The position numbers were made by a program, and so were the translations under genes. DNA of 55,434 nt. Source: an uncultured Marvinbryantia sp. (GTDB taxonomy: Bacteria > Bacillota > Clostridia > Lachnospirales > Lachnospiraceae). Positions within the stretch are counted from its first letter, which is position 1; every line of letters begins with the position of its first letter. The stretch spans positions 1 through 55,434 of the forward strand of contig CAKRON010000006.1 in NCBI GenBank assembly GCA_934373455.1, given 5' to 3'. Shown piece by piece: positions 26,650 to 35,368 of the stretch. Below the pieces are notes generated by a model that worked only from the letters and a program-made list of their open reading frames with translations, did no database searches and had not been told where the DNA came from.

Positions 26650-27738
26650 ATGGAGAAAAAGGATGAATTGACTCCAGAGGAATATCGGAAGAAAGCACAG
26701 GAACAGATACAGAATTATAAACATCAGTGGAAGATTTTTATCAGAACCGGTATTGTGATACTTGCAGCAGTGATTGCAATTATTATCGCCTGCATCGCCT
26801 GGTTTGTCAGCAACAATAAGGTAACAGGATCCGGAATCGGCATTCGATCGGCAGGCAGTGATTTTGAACTGGCTGCCGATGCCGGGGCTAATGGAAAGAA
26901 TTCAGCCGGGGCATATGATAAGCTGTTAGAGGCGTCACCAGGAACAGAGGAGACTCTTGGGGATAAAAGCTATATAACGACAGATGGCAGTCATACTTCT
27001 ATCACATGGTCAATTGTAAATGAAAGCAATATGAGAAATAACCAGAACAATCTGGGGATCGAACCTGGAACCTCGGGAATGCTGAGATTTTATATTATTT
27101 CTCATAAAGATGGATCACTGAATGTTACTTTGAACCTGGGACTTACCGGTTATACGAATGGTACGGAAAGTACTATAGTAAAAGCAGATAAGACGGCGCA
27201 GGAGCTGGTGAAAGGACATGTTCTTTTATTTGCAGGATATGAGCAAAGAACGAATTCCTACGAAGGCTGGATTTCAGAAGATGCAGACGCATGGACAATG
27301 ACGCTTGATAATGGAAGTACACTAACCAGAAATACAGATGGGACGCTTACCTGGGCAGTGGAAAATGCGAAAAAAGACACCGCTTATCCGGTGCAGATTT
27401 ACTGGATCTGGCCGGAAATACTTGGTTCTTATTTGAGGAAGGATCAGACTGCAACCGGAAACCGACCGATATTATTTCTGGAAGAACCGGTGACCGGCGA
27501 GAATACGTCTGGAAATCCTAAGGCACTGCCGAAGAACTTATATGAAAAAATGAGCCAGAATGGCAAATATTTCAGATACGAAAGCAAGGATGACCAGGTT
27601 ACAGCCGATATACTCTGGCAAATGAGAAATGATTTTAACCCGGTTATATATGGTGAGATAGCAGACTTCTATAATCTGGGAGACCAGTATCTCGGGGAAA
27701 ATGTTCGTTATCTGAAATTAAAGTTGGAGGCACTATAA
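26650..27738 (+). CDS. SipW-type membrane/exported protein (fibre-locus subunit A)
   Basis: 362 residues. A 30-residue charged cytoplasmic head precedes a hydrophobic segment ending IACIAWFVSNN (AWF at 50-52), the signature shared by most small proteins of this locus. The outer part is a polar beta-rich domain with few cysteines, starting GSGIGIRSAGSDFEL and ending YLKLKLEAL. No known family is recognised. It lies 58 nt after the giant adhesin gene and 21 nt before the next gene, so it is probably in the same transcript. GGAGAGG is rather far (about 15 nt) from the ATG. The relation to TasA/CalY-like subunits is inferred only from the signal segment and the nearby SipW-type peptidases. Confidence 0.6.
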   Translation: MEKKDELTPEEYRKKAQEQIQNYKHQWKIFIRTGIVILAAVIAIIIACIAWFVSNNKVTGSGIGIRSAGSDFELAADAGANGKNSAGAYDKLLEASPGTEETLGDKSYITTDGSHTSITWSIVNESNMRNNQNNLGIEPGTSGMLRFYIISHKDGSLNVTLNLGLTGYTNGTESTIVKADKTAQELVKGHVLLFAGYEQRTNSYEGWISEDADAWTMTLDNGSTLTRNTDGTLTWAVENAKKDTAYPVQIYWIWPEILGSYLRKDQTATGNRPILFLEEPVTGENTSGNPKALPKNLYEKMSQNGKYFRYESKDDQVTADILWQMRNDFNPVIYGEIADFYNLGDQYLGENVRYLKLKLEAL

Positions 27739-27759
27739 AGAGAAGGAGGCACAGGCTAC

Positions 27760-28452
27760 ATGAATCAGCCAATGGATGAACCGCAGAAGAATACAGGACA
27801 AAAGAAAGATGGCACCTTATCTGTGCGAAAAAGACGGGCGGTAATATCTGTCATCATTGCTGCGCTGCTCCTTTTGACGATACCTGTTCTGGCATGGTTT
27901 TCCAGACAGAGAAGCATGGAAACTATGACGCAGATAAATTTGCCTTATGCGCTTCGTATCGGTGCAGGAAATACACAGCCGATTCAGCAGCTGGAACTCA
28001 GCAATATTGATGTTTCGAAAAAGAAGTATGAAGATGTGGTTTTCTGTGTATACAGTCAGGGCGAGAATGAAAAGTATTATTTGCAGCTGGCGCATACGAC
28101 GAATATCGGATTTCATTATACAATATATAAAGCTTCTGTGCAGCCAGATGGAGAGATCAGCTATCTTGGAAATCAATACAGCAAGGGCGATGAATTAGCT
28201 GGGAAATATCTGAATGTAGATTCTACTGAGAAATATGCTACAGATCTGTATCATAAAACAACATATGGAGGCTATGATAAGGTGCAGCAGTCTGCGGAAC
28301 CTTTGTACTGGAGATCAAATGAGAAGGAAACACTGCCGGGAAAAGCAAATGCCAATGCTCTTTATGTGAATTATTATATTTTACGTATTTCCTGGGATGA
28401 CACCGTTCAGAATAATAAAGAAACAGATATGATATATCTGATGGCAGGCTAA
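27760..28452 (+). CDS. SipW-type exported protein (fibre-locus subunit B)
   Basis: 230 residues. Residues 1-27 are a polar, basic cytoplasmic tail, 28-46 a hydrophobic segment (ISVIIAALLLLTIPVLAW), and AWFSRQRS follows at 45-52. The outer domain is compact, rich in Tyr and Asn, and has one Cys. It reads like a small beta-sandwich and is the shortest of the small exported family here. GGAGG lies 10 nt before the ATG and the spacing to the upstream gene is 21 nt. A possible internal promoter (28473-28501) follows, so this gene may close a first expression block with the adhesin. Confidence 0.6.
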   Translation: MNQPMDEPQKNTGQKKDGTLSVRKRRAVISVIIAALLLLTIPVLAWFSRQRSMETMTQINLPYALRIGAGNTQPIQQLELSNIDVSKKKYEDVVFCVYSQGENEKYYLQLAHTTNIGFHYTIYKASVQPDGEISYLGNQYSKGDELAGKYLNVDSTEKYATDLYHKTTYGGYDKVQQSAEPLYWRSNEKETLPGKANANALYVNYYILRISWDDTVQNNKETDMIYLMAG

Positions 28453-28472
28453 AGTCTGTTCAAGAAAGATTC

Positions 28473-28501
28473 TTGTAAAAAGGAATAAAAAATGTTATTA
28501 T
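28473..28501 (+). promoter_or_regulatory. Possible internal promoter in the fibre locus
   Basis: TTGTAA (28473-28478), a 17-nt spacer and TATTAT (28496-28501), in the only gap of the first half that could hold a promoter. Confidence 0.45.
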
Positions 28502-28529
28502 CAAAAATATCAATTTTTTTAGGAGATGG

Positions 28530-29396
28530 ATGAGCGTGAAGAAGAAAACAGTCCTTCAATTCGGTGCAGTTCTTTTGTCTGTCGGCTTTGTGATGGCAGG
28601 TATGAACGGAAAGACGGACAGGCTTGCACAGGCTGAAGATTGGTTGATATCAGAGAATGAAGATTTCATTTATACAGAGTCAGAAGAACAGGATATTGGT
28701 GAAGAAGCAGGCAGTGAGGAAGCAGAAGAGATTATAGAGGAATCTGAGAGTCAGAAAGAACTGGATGAGACAGAAATAATTCTGGAGGGAGAAACGGAGA
28801 TCCCAGCGGAAGAAGAGACAGAATCGGTTTCAGAGATGGAATCAGAGACAGAAACGGAATCAGAGAGTGAAAGTGAAGAAGCAGAACTTGTTTCTGTGAA
28901 GCTGAACCTGGATCAAGATCTTGAGACAGTCCCGACTGCGTTCTCAGAGTATTTGAACGATCTGGATGTCTATACAGTGACATTGATATATGAGGATGGA
29001 TCAGAGCAGGCGTACGATCAGACAGATGAACGCTATCAGTTATCGGTAGATTATGAGGATTCAGATACAGACGGAATGATTCGCAGAACATATCATGCCA
29101 CAATCTCGGAAGATTCTACAGGAAAGATATTTGAAGATACCCAGTATGTAGATTTTGGTAAAAGAGATCCTATAGAGATAAAGACAGAAGAGATGACTTC
29201 TGTCATACTGGAAGGAAAGAAGAAGTGGATTATGGTTCAATCCACTCCTGAGATTACCGGCCGCTATGCCATGAACAGCAATAAGATGATAGAAAATATT
29301 TATTATGCTTCAGATGACGGTGAAATTATAAGTGCAGAGGATGCATTTAGGTTACAGCAGGGTATGACATATAAATTTTTGATAAAGTTGAAATAG
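28530..29396 (+). CDS. Exported acidic-linker protein of the fibre locus
   Basis: 288 residues from ATG 28530; GTG 28536 is possible, since AGGAG at 28521-28525 spaces better to it. A hydrophobic signal segment (residues 9-25) is followed by about 90 residues made almost only of Glu, Ser and Thr (ESETETESESESEEAE), an extended wall-spanning spacer. The last 170 residues form a soluble domain beginning SVKLNLDQDLETV, with Asp/Tyr-rich strands. There is no AWF motif, so this is not the same class as its neighbours and would be processed by an ordinary signal peptidase or stay membrane-bound. No family is recognised. It may tether the fibre through the cell wall. Confidence 0.6.
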   Translation: MSVKKKTVLQFGAVLLSVGFVMAGMNGKTDRLAQAEDWLISENEDFIYTESEEQDIGEEAGSEEAEEIIEESESQKELDETEIILEGETEIPAEEETESVSEMESETETESESESEEAELVSVKLNLDQDLETVPTAFSEYLNDLDVYTVTLIYEDGSEQAYDQTDERYQLSVDYEDSDTDGMIRRTYHATISEDSTGKIFEDTQYVDFGKRDPIEIKTEEMTSVILEGKKKWIMVQSTPEITGRYAMNSNKMIENIYYASDDGEIISAEDAFRLQQGMTYKFLIKLK

Positions 29397-29405
29397 CTTA
29401 CATTG

Positions 29406-29431
29406 CAAACGCCGCAGATACGCGGCGTTTG
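29406..29431 (+). other. Strong intercistronic hairpin in the fibre locus
   Basis: CAAACGCCGC (29406-29415) pairs perfectly with GCGGCGTTTG (29422-29431) around a 6-nt loop. No T-run follows (TTGTAAG), so it may protect or process the mRNA, or terminate partially, between the adhesin block and the four-paralogue block. Confidence 0.6.
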
Positions 29432-29480
29432 TTGTAAGTATGGAGCATACTGTTCAGGAAAGGAGAACGAGCCGAACTAT

Positions 29481-30350
29481 ATGAATCATGCAAAACAACT
29501 GAGACGCAGGCTCACGATAGCCATGGCAGCGCTGTTGATTACTTTTGTGGCGGTATTGTCAGCCACCTATGCCTGGTATGTATACAATACAGGACGTCAT
29601 ACTACGAATGTACGTATGGCGGCAGGAGCCGGAGTGAATCTTCAAATCAGCAATGCCTATGATGGAACCTATGGATCAGCGGCGGTGCTGAACAGCTTTT
29701 CCGGACAGCTGGTGCCGGTATCAACCAACCGGATCAGCGGCGGTTTTCAGAAGGTTCTGGAGTTTACCGAAGGAAATGCGGGACAGGCGAAGATGGTAGC
29801 AGATATATTTGGAAGTGGTGGACAGAATGATTATTATCGAACCAGTCTGTTTCTGCGAACCAATGGATCAGCAACAGATATCTATCTGTCGGACATCGGA
29901 TATGAAGACAGTGATGAGAATCATCCGATTTCTTCAGCCATTCGAGTAGGGCTGGTGGTACATAAAGCGGGAAAAAATCAAGCCATACAAGGGGAATATA
30001 TCTTTGCAATCAGTGATAAGAAGAATCCTCAGGCAGAATACAATACAGCAACAGGACGGGAAGGATACGTACTGGACTGTACCAGAACAGACGGATCAAC
30101 GGTACCGTTTGCGCCATATACCTCAGATGCATACTGTATTTATAATCAGAATACAGGAGAGGTTACTTTAAAAAATAATTCACTGAAGCTCTGTACTATT
30201 TCCGGAAATGGAGACGGACAGAGCGGAGCACCGGTGGAAATAGAACTTTACATCTGGCTGGAAGGGTGTGACGAAGACTGCACCTTGAATCTTTGCAGCC
30301 AGACATTAAGAAATCTGGCAGTATCGTTTGCCGGAACAAGCAGCAGTTAA
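29481..30350 (+). CDS. SipW-type fibre-subunit paralogue 1 (LEGCDxxC tail)
   Basis: 289 residues from ATG 29481. The upstream frame to 29403 would start inside the hairpin and lacks a ribosome site. The N-terminus is MNHAKQLRRR plus a hydrophobic segment ending ATYAWYVYN (AWY at 31-33). The outer domain runs to a distinctive C-terminal block, IWLEGCDEDCTLN near residue 260, then strands ending VSFAGTSSS. The GCDxxC block also occurs in the next three products, so the four are paralogues despite low overall identity. The family resembles SipW-dependent secreted proteins annotated in gut Firmicutes. The two cysteines could form a disulfide or bind metal. AGGAG is about 15 nt from the start. Confidence 0.65.
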   Translation: MNHAKQLRRRLTIAMAALLITFVAVLSATYAWYVYNTGRHTTNVRMAAGAGVNLQISNAYDGTYGSAAVLNSFSGQLVPVSTNRISGGFQKVLEFTEGNAGQAKMVADIFGSGGQNDYYRTSLFLRTNGSATDIYLSDIGYEDSDENHPISSAIRVGLVVHKAGKNQAIQGEYIFAISDKKNPQAEYNTATGREGYVLDCTRTDGSTVPFAPYTSDAYCIYNQNTGEVTLKNNSLKLCTISGNGDGQSGAPVEIELYIWLEGCDEDCTLNLCSQTLRNLAVSFAGTSSS

Positions 30351-30370
30351 CGAAAAAGGGGGCGATGCCC

Positions 30371-31222
30371 ATGAGCAGGGAAGTTCAGAAATTAAAGCAT
30401 TCTCTTGGAATGTCGGTAATATGGATTTTGTTGATTTTGCTGATGATCACAGGATCAACGTATGCGTGGTTTACATTTGCGGGTAGAGCTTCCACAAATG
30501 TGACCCCAATGGGGGGAAGTATTGGAAAAGGCGGCACAGTGCTGCTGATATCAAATAATCAGAGTGGACCATTTGATAAGACATGCGAATTAAAATTATC
30601 CGGGAATCCGGAGACGTTAAAACCATTGACAACAGCAGATTTGAATCAGTTTTTTACAGCAACGGCACAGAATAATCAGGGCATCACTGTGCTGTACCGC
30701 AATGCAGATGCGAATGTAGATCAGTATGCCCTTCATGGAACCGTATATCTGCAGTGCCAAAATGCACCTTGCCAGGTATATTTCAATAAAACAGAATTAA
30801 AATTAGGAAATGACATTCAGGCGCTTGCTGCTATGAGGCTGGGTCTGAAGATTACAACACATACAGGAACACAGAGTATGATTTTTCAGTTAGATGATCT
30901 GGGAGCTGTGGGAAATGCCCAGTCTGTGAGAACAATTTCCCGTGCATCATCCGTAGTATCCTCTGTTTCCGCATCCGGAAAGCCGTCCTACACAGATGAT
31001 CCGGCCATTAAGATCGGAGAGTATATGGCAGAGGCAAAAGAGGAAGAGAACGAATATCAGGCAGGAGGAAAAAGTCTTTGCACATTAGAGAAAGATGAAG
31101 TAGCTTCTGTAGAATACTGGCTGTATCTGGAAGGGTGCGATGATCAGTGTTCGAATCCGGTACAGAATAAAGCTTCGGAGATTCAGCTGGCATTTGCCGG
31201 AGTGGATACAGAGGCGGAGTAG
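30371..31222 (+). CDS. SipW-type fibre-subunit paralogue 2 (LEGCDxxC tail)
   Basis: 283 residues from ATG 30371, which sits 8 nt after AAAGGGGG; ATG 30365 is too close. A basic head and hydrophobic segment end GSTYAWFTFAG (AWF at 32-34). The body has Thr/Asn-rich strands and an internal QCQNAPCQVYF with its own cysteines. The C-terminal motif is LYLEGCDDQCSNP near residue 256, followed by IQLAFAGVD, matching the preceding and following genes. It begins 20 nt after the upstream stop and ends 16 nt before the next start. I infer a fibre building block exported through Sec and cut by a SipW-type peptidase. Confidence 0.65.
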   Translation: MSREVQKLKHSLGMSVIWILLILLMITGSTYAWFTFAGRASTNVTPMGGSIGKGGTVLLISNNQSGPFDKTCELKLSGNPETLKPLTTADLNQFFTATAQNNQGITVLYRNADANVDQYALHGTVYLQCQNAPCQVYFNKTELKLGNDIQALAAMRLGLKITTHTGTQSMIFQLDDLGAVGNAQSVRTISRASSVVSSVSASGKPSYTDDPAIKIGEYMAEAKEEENEYQAGGKSLCTLEKDEVASVEYWLYLEGCDDQCSNPVQNKASEIQLAFAGVDTEAE

Positions 31223-31238
31223 GGAAAGGAGAAGAAAC

Positions 31239-32096
31239 ATGAAGCACGTATTCAGGACATGGTTCCTGAGTGTTACAACGCTGGCGGCGCTGCTTGCGTT
31301 GGCGGCGGCTACGTTTGCCTGGTTTACGTCAAACCGTGCAGTATCTACCAGTACAGCGACGGCGAGAACCGGTCAGGAGACATTGGAGCTGCAGATCAGC
31401 AGTAAAGGCGGCAGTAGTTTTCAGAGTCAGGAGACAGTGGCGATTCAGCAGGTAAATCAGACGAGTGCCACACAGCTGTTCCCGGTATCTACAGCAGATT
31501 TGGTAAATTTTGTCTATGCACCTGTGACAATGTCTGGAAATGCTTCTGCATTTGAATTAGTGAAACAGGAACAGAATTATTATCATGGCAGGATTTACCT
31601 TCGTGCATCCGGCGAAGGGTGGAGTCAGGGTACGAAGATGAAGCTGTATCTGGATCAGACAGACGGTGTGCTTGGAAGTAACGTAGATGGAGCATTGCTC
31701 AGTGCGGCACGGCTGGGGCTTCTGTTTGATAACAATGCCTCCGCAGCCGTGATTGTCAGACTGACAGAGGAAGAGATGAGTACAGATAAGCAGGTATATA
31801 ATACGGTCATCAATGGTAAGAAGCTGGGAAAGAATCAGGTGCTTGCATGGAGAAACAATGCGCCGCAGCCGGTCACAGATCCCAGCGAACCAGTGGCAGA
31901 TTATACGATTTCCTTTGGAACAGAAGAGATAGAAACTCCGGCAAAACCGCTGATTTCTATGGATTTAAATAAAATTTATCCGGTAGACATCTATTTTTAT
32001 CTGGAAGGATGCGATCCGGATTGTTCCAATGCAATCCGTCTGCAGCAGGCAGATCTGCACCTTGCCTTCTATGGAGTAGTGGAGGAGGGCACATGA
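31239..32096 (+). CDS. SipW-type fibre-subunit paralogue 3 (LEGCDxxC tail)
   Basis: 285 residues. AAAGGAG lies 7 nt before ATG 31239. The signal segment is the most TasA-like of the set: SVTTLAALLALAAATFAWFT, with AWF at 27-29. The mature part starts SNRAVSTSTATARTGQETL, rich in Ser and Thr, and ends with FYLEGCDPDCSNA near residue 257 and LHLAFYGVVEEGT. Its stop overlaps the next start (ATGA), so the following paralogue is translated by coupling. The expected cut after the Ala before WF would leave a mature domain of about 255 residues. No database family is certain. Confidence 0.65.
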   Translation: MKHVFRTWFLSVTTLAALLALAAATFAWFTSNRAVSTSTATARTGQETLELQISSKGGSSFQSQETVAIQQVNQTSATQLFPVSTADLVNFVYAPVTMSGNASAFELVKQEQNYYHGRIYLRASGEGWSQGTKMKLYLDQTDGVLGSNVDGALLSAARLGLLFDNNASAAVIVRLTEEEMSTDKQVYNTVINGKKLGKNQVLAWRNNAPQPVTDPSEPVADYTISFGTEEIETPAKPLISMDLNKIYPVDIYFYLEGCDPDCSNAIRLQQADLHLAFYGVVEEGT

Positions 32097-32875
32097 TGAG
32101 GAAACAAACAGAAGAAGAACGGATCGTCCGAAGCCGTCTGCTGACTTCCGTGCTGCTGGTGCTTCTGGCATTGGTGGCTGTCACGGCAGCTACGGTGGCA
32201 TGGTTTTCCATTGCAGATAAGGCAAAAGTAAAGACCATGAGTCTGGATATTATATCAGATTTGGACATGAGGATGGATCTGGATGCACACAAAACGATAG
32301 ACCAGTATAAGAAGACTCTGTCTTTTGCAGAGATTGCAAAGAGGATTCAGAAAGAAAAGGGGTTCTCTATGGAAGAGACGCCGCTGGAGCCGGTAACGAC
32401 ATCAGATCAGAAGGTATTTACTTTTGAAAATGGAAGTCAGGTATCGGATAGCAGTGGTGCTTATCTGGAATTTACACTGCATTTTATGGCGGAGAAGGAT
32501 CTGATAGTACATCTGACCAGTGCCAACAGCAGTGAGAGTGCAGAAGACGGAACTGCAATTACGTCAAAGACAGACAGTCTGCCGCAAGCCATGCGCATCA
32601 GCTTTACCGCAGATGGACAGACATGGATTTATGATCCCGGAATGGGCGATCAGGTCAGTCAGTCCGGAAAGACAAAGACCTTTGGACTGCCGTCTGCCAC
32701 ATCCATGAAACTGACAGACAAGAATAAGATGTTTTCCTTGAAGGAGAACGAGGATAAGGCAGTATTGGTACATATCTGGCTGGAGGGAACAGATGAAGCC
32801 TGCACAGATGAATTAAAGGCTGCCGAATATGCCATCCGCCTTCGATTTGCCGGAGATGATGGCAGTGAAAACTGA
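32093..32875 (+). CDS. SipW-type fibre-subunit paralogue 4 (motif cysteine lost)
   Basis: 260 residues from ATG 32093, overlapping the previous stop by 4 bp; ATG 32096 is equally possible. The head is acidic and basic (KQTEEERIVRSR), followed by a hydrophobic segment ending TAATVAWFSIAD (AWF at 36-38). The body is shorter than its paralogues, and the tail motif reads IWLEGTDEACTDE, where Thr replaces the first Cys and one Cys remains. The final strand AIRLRFAGDDG matches the family ending. The lone cysteine could pair with another chain, or this copy may have lost the feature. A 99-nt gap follows before the peptidase gene. Confidence 0.65.
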   Translation: MMRKQTEEERIVRSRLLTSVLLVLLALVAVTAATVAWFSIADKAKVKTMSLDIISDLDMRMDLDAHKTIDQYKKTLSFAEIAKRIQKEKGFSMEETPLEPVTTSDQKVFTFENGSQVSDSSGAYLEFTLHFMAEKDLIVHLTSANSSESAEDGTAITSKTDSLPQAMRISFTADGQTWIYDPGMGDQVSQSGKTKTFGLPSATSMKLTDKNKMFSLKENEDKAVLVHIWLEGTDEACTDELKAAEYAIRLRFAGDDGSEN

Positions 32876-32974
32876 GATGACGCAAGAATTGGGAATTTTT
32901 TGCAAGCGAATGTTTACGGAAAGACCAGAATGAGTTAAGATAAAAAAAGAACAGATAAAGGGAGAAAGAAACAA

Positions 32975-33745
32975 ATGAAAGCAATCAAACGTATCGGAAC
33001 TGTGGTACTTAGTGTCATCTTATGGGTGATCATCCTTGTGGCGGCCCTGTATGCATTTACCACGATGGCAACAAAAGATAATACCCATGTAGCCAGTTTG
33101 CTGGGATATACACCGCTGGTAGTAGAATCAGATTCCATGTCACCGACATTCGCATCCGGTGATCTGATTTTTATCCGCAAATGTAATCCTGCAGATTTGA
33201 AAGAAGGAGACATTATCTGTTTCCACACAATTATTGAAAATCAGTATGCATTAAATACGCACCGTATTCAGAGTATCGAGACGGTGGGAGATGTGAGAAG
33301 TTATACTACGATCGGTGATAACAACAATGGAATTGCCGATCAGCATGTGATCTCAGATGGTGATATCGTCGGTAAATATGTAGGTCACATTACAGGTGCA
33401 GGAAAGGTGATGAATTTCCTGTCCAGCAGTACCGGATTTCTGCTTGTTATTGTGCTTCCAATGCTGCTGTTCTTTATTTATCAGGTATATAATCTGATTA
33501 TGATCAGTATCCGTCTGAAGAAAGCAATTGCGGTGGAGACGGCACAGGAGCAAGAACTGGCAAGACAGCAGGCAGCCAGACAAAATGATGAAGAAAAAGC
33601 TCAGAAAGAAAAAGAAGAAGCACAGGCTGCCTTAGAAGAAGCACGCAGGATGAAGGAAGAAGCAGAAGCACTTCGCGCTCAGGCTGAGGCTGAACTTGCC
33701 AGAGCAAAAGAGCAGAAGCAGAGCGGGGAGGACGAAAATCAGTGA
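32975..33745 (+). CDS. SipW-type signal peptidase I with cytosolic coiled-coil tail
   Basis: 256 residues. An N-terminal helix (8-28) precedes the serine motif ESDSMSPTF (S54) and NTHRI (H96), where classical bacterial enzymes have lysine. Histidine there marks the SipW/ER-type Ser-His peptidases. IGDNNNG (about 113-119) supplies the third conserved region, and a second membrane helix spans about 148-172. The last 75 residues are an unusual Ala/Glu/Lys coiled coil (EEAQAALEEARRMKEEAEAL) that should face the cytoplasm. The enzyme would remove the signal segments of the AWF proteins upstream. GGGAG lies 10 nt before the ATG, and its stop overlaps the ATPase start. Confidence 0.85.
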   Translation: MKAIKRIGTVVLSVILWVIILVAALYAFTTMATKDNTHVASLLGYTPLVVESDSMSPTFASGDLIFIRKCNPADLKEGDIICFHTIIENQYALNTHRIQSIETVGDVRSYTTIGDNNNGIADQHVISDGDIVGKYVGHITGAGKVMNFLSSSTGFLLVIVLPMLLFFIYQVYNLIMISIRLKKAIAVETAQEQELARQQAARQNDEEKAQKEKEEAQAALEEARRMKEEAEALRAQAEAELARAKEQKQSGEDENQ

Positions 33746-35346
33746 GCAGCTTTTTGAAATTTGCCTATGAGCTGTTGTCTCAGGTAGTGTATAATCTCGT
33801 ATCCTGGCTGGAAGCATTTTTAAATCTGTTTGTAATAGGATGGGCACAGTATTTTGTCATTTTCAGGACATATTTTGATACGTTCCCACTGTTTCAGAAG
33901 ATTCTGTCGATTTTATTGATGCTTCTGTTATTTGCAATCCCTGTAACGATTGTGATCCTTCTGATTCGCAGAGCCATTCTGCATCATCAGTTAAGAGCTG
34001 ATAAGACAGATAATGCAGCATTATACAAAGAGATCGGAAGACTGAATAAGCAGGTCCTCTCTCTGATGGATGAGAAAAACAGCATCCTGGCACTGAAGGT
34101 AAATGCTATGGGAGGAACCCAGAGAATCCCTTATGTGGGGGCATCTGCTTTGACAGATGACACCATTCCGACACTGGAGAATGTGACAGGAGGAAATCTG
34201 GCAGCAGGAGCAGAGGGAGCACCGGTTGTAAAAGCTGTGTTGACAGAAGGAAAAGACAAAGACTGGGTGGGACGTTTTCCAAAGCTTACCCTTGTGGATC
34301 TCAAATATGAAGATTTTCAGTATCCTGTATATGACAATGAGATTAATCTGGAAGAATTTGCAGAAGGTTATCGTCTTTTTGCAGCCAGTCAGATGGGACT
34401 GTATTATACACCTGAAATTGTACGAAGGTTTGTGGCAGGTATGGCATCCAGTAAATTACTGATCCTGGAAGGTATTTCCGGTACAGGTAAAACCAGTCTG
34501 CCGTATTCTTTCAGTCGTTATCTGGATAATCCGGCAACCATTGTATCTGTACAGCCGTCATTCCGTGACCGTACAGAACTTCTGGGATATTTTAATGAAT
34601 TTTCCAAGCGATTTAATGAAACAGAATTTTTGAGAGCATTATATGAGGCTAATTATCGTCCGGAGCCGACCATTATTGTGTTGGATGAGATGAACCTGGC
34701 CCGTATAGAGTATTACTTTGCAGAAATGCTCTCCGTATTGGAGATGCCAAGTAAAGAAGAGTGGGTACTGGATCTGGTACCGACAGCCTGGGAAAGAGAT
34801 CCGAAAAAGCTGGAATCAGGTAAGATTCATGTGACAGATTCCACCTGGTTTATCGGTACGGCGAACAATGATGATTCCACCTTTACGATCACAGATAAGG
34901 TGTATGACCGTGCAATGCCGATTGAATTAAATGAGAGAGCAGATGCTTTTGAATGTGCGCCGCATCCGGGCAGTGATGTGACAGCAGAACATCTGCAATT
35001 TCTGTTCCAGAAAGCAAAAGTGGATCATCCGATTAGTGATGAAATGCTGGACAAGCTTCAGAAGCTGGATGAATATCTTCAGACGCGATTTAAGATGGCG
35101 TTTGGAAACCGTATTATGAAGCAGATGTATGATTTTATTCCGGTATATGTGGCATGTGGCGGAACAGAACTCGGGGCAATGGATTATATTATAGCAAGAA
35201 AAGTACTGAAGAAATTTGAAAGTATGAATGTTGCGTTTGTGCGTGATGAGATTACAGGTTTGATTAATTACATAGAAAAGACCTTTGGTAAAGTTGGCAT
35301 GGAAGACAGTACGGCATATCTGCGCAGAATTCAGAATTTTTATTAA
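33742..35346 (+). CDS. Membrane-tethered McrB-like AAA+ ATPase
   Basis: 534 residues from GTG 33742, which overlaps the peptidase stop (GTGA); GGGAGG is 11 nt upstream. Two hydrophobic helices (about 15-41 and 52-76) are followed by a short coiled coil and linker. The AAA+ module then has EGISGTGKTS (Walker A, 243-252), IIVLDEMNLAR (Walker B, 311-321) and a sensor-1 stretch WFIGTANNDDS. DEMNLAR is typical of the McrB/MoxR branch. McrB proper is soluble and joined to a DNA-binding domain; here the partner module is membrane helices. A role as a remodelling motor for the exported subunits is inferred from position between two signal peptidases and beside a DUF2357-like protein. Confidence 0.75.
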   Translation: MSSFLKFAYELLSQVVYNLVSWLEAFLNLFVIGWAQYFVIFRTYFDTFPLFQKILSILLMLLLFAIPVTIVILLIRRAILHHQLRADKTDNAALYKEIGRLNKQVLSLMDEKNSILALKVNAMGGTQRIPYVGASALTDDTIPTLENVTGGNLAAGAEGAPVVKAVLTEGKDKDWVGRFPKLTLVDLKYEDFQYPVYDNEINLEEFAEGYRLFAASQMGLYYTPEIVRRFVAGMASSKLLILEGISGTGKTSLPYSFSRYLDNPATIVSVQPSFRDRTELLGYFNEFSKRFNETEFLRALYEANYRPEPTIIVLDEMNLARIEYYFAEMLSVLEMPSKEEWVLDLVPTAWERDPKKLESGKIHVTDSTWFIGTANNDDSTFTITDKVYDRAMPIELNERADAFECAPHPGSDVTAEHLQFLFQKAKVDHPISDEMLDKLQKLDEYLQTRFKMAFGNRIMKQMYDFIPVYVACGGTELGAMDYIIARKVLKKFESMNVAFVRDEITGLINYIEKTFGKVGMEDSTAYLRRIQNFY

Positions 35347-35368
35347 TTGAAAAAACGAGGAAGAACGA

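Noticed and set aside
15362..32875. Sortase-assembled pilus
   Set aside because: No sortase gene and no LPxTG-type tails among these proteins; signal segments are of the SipW type instead.
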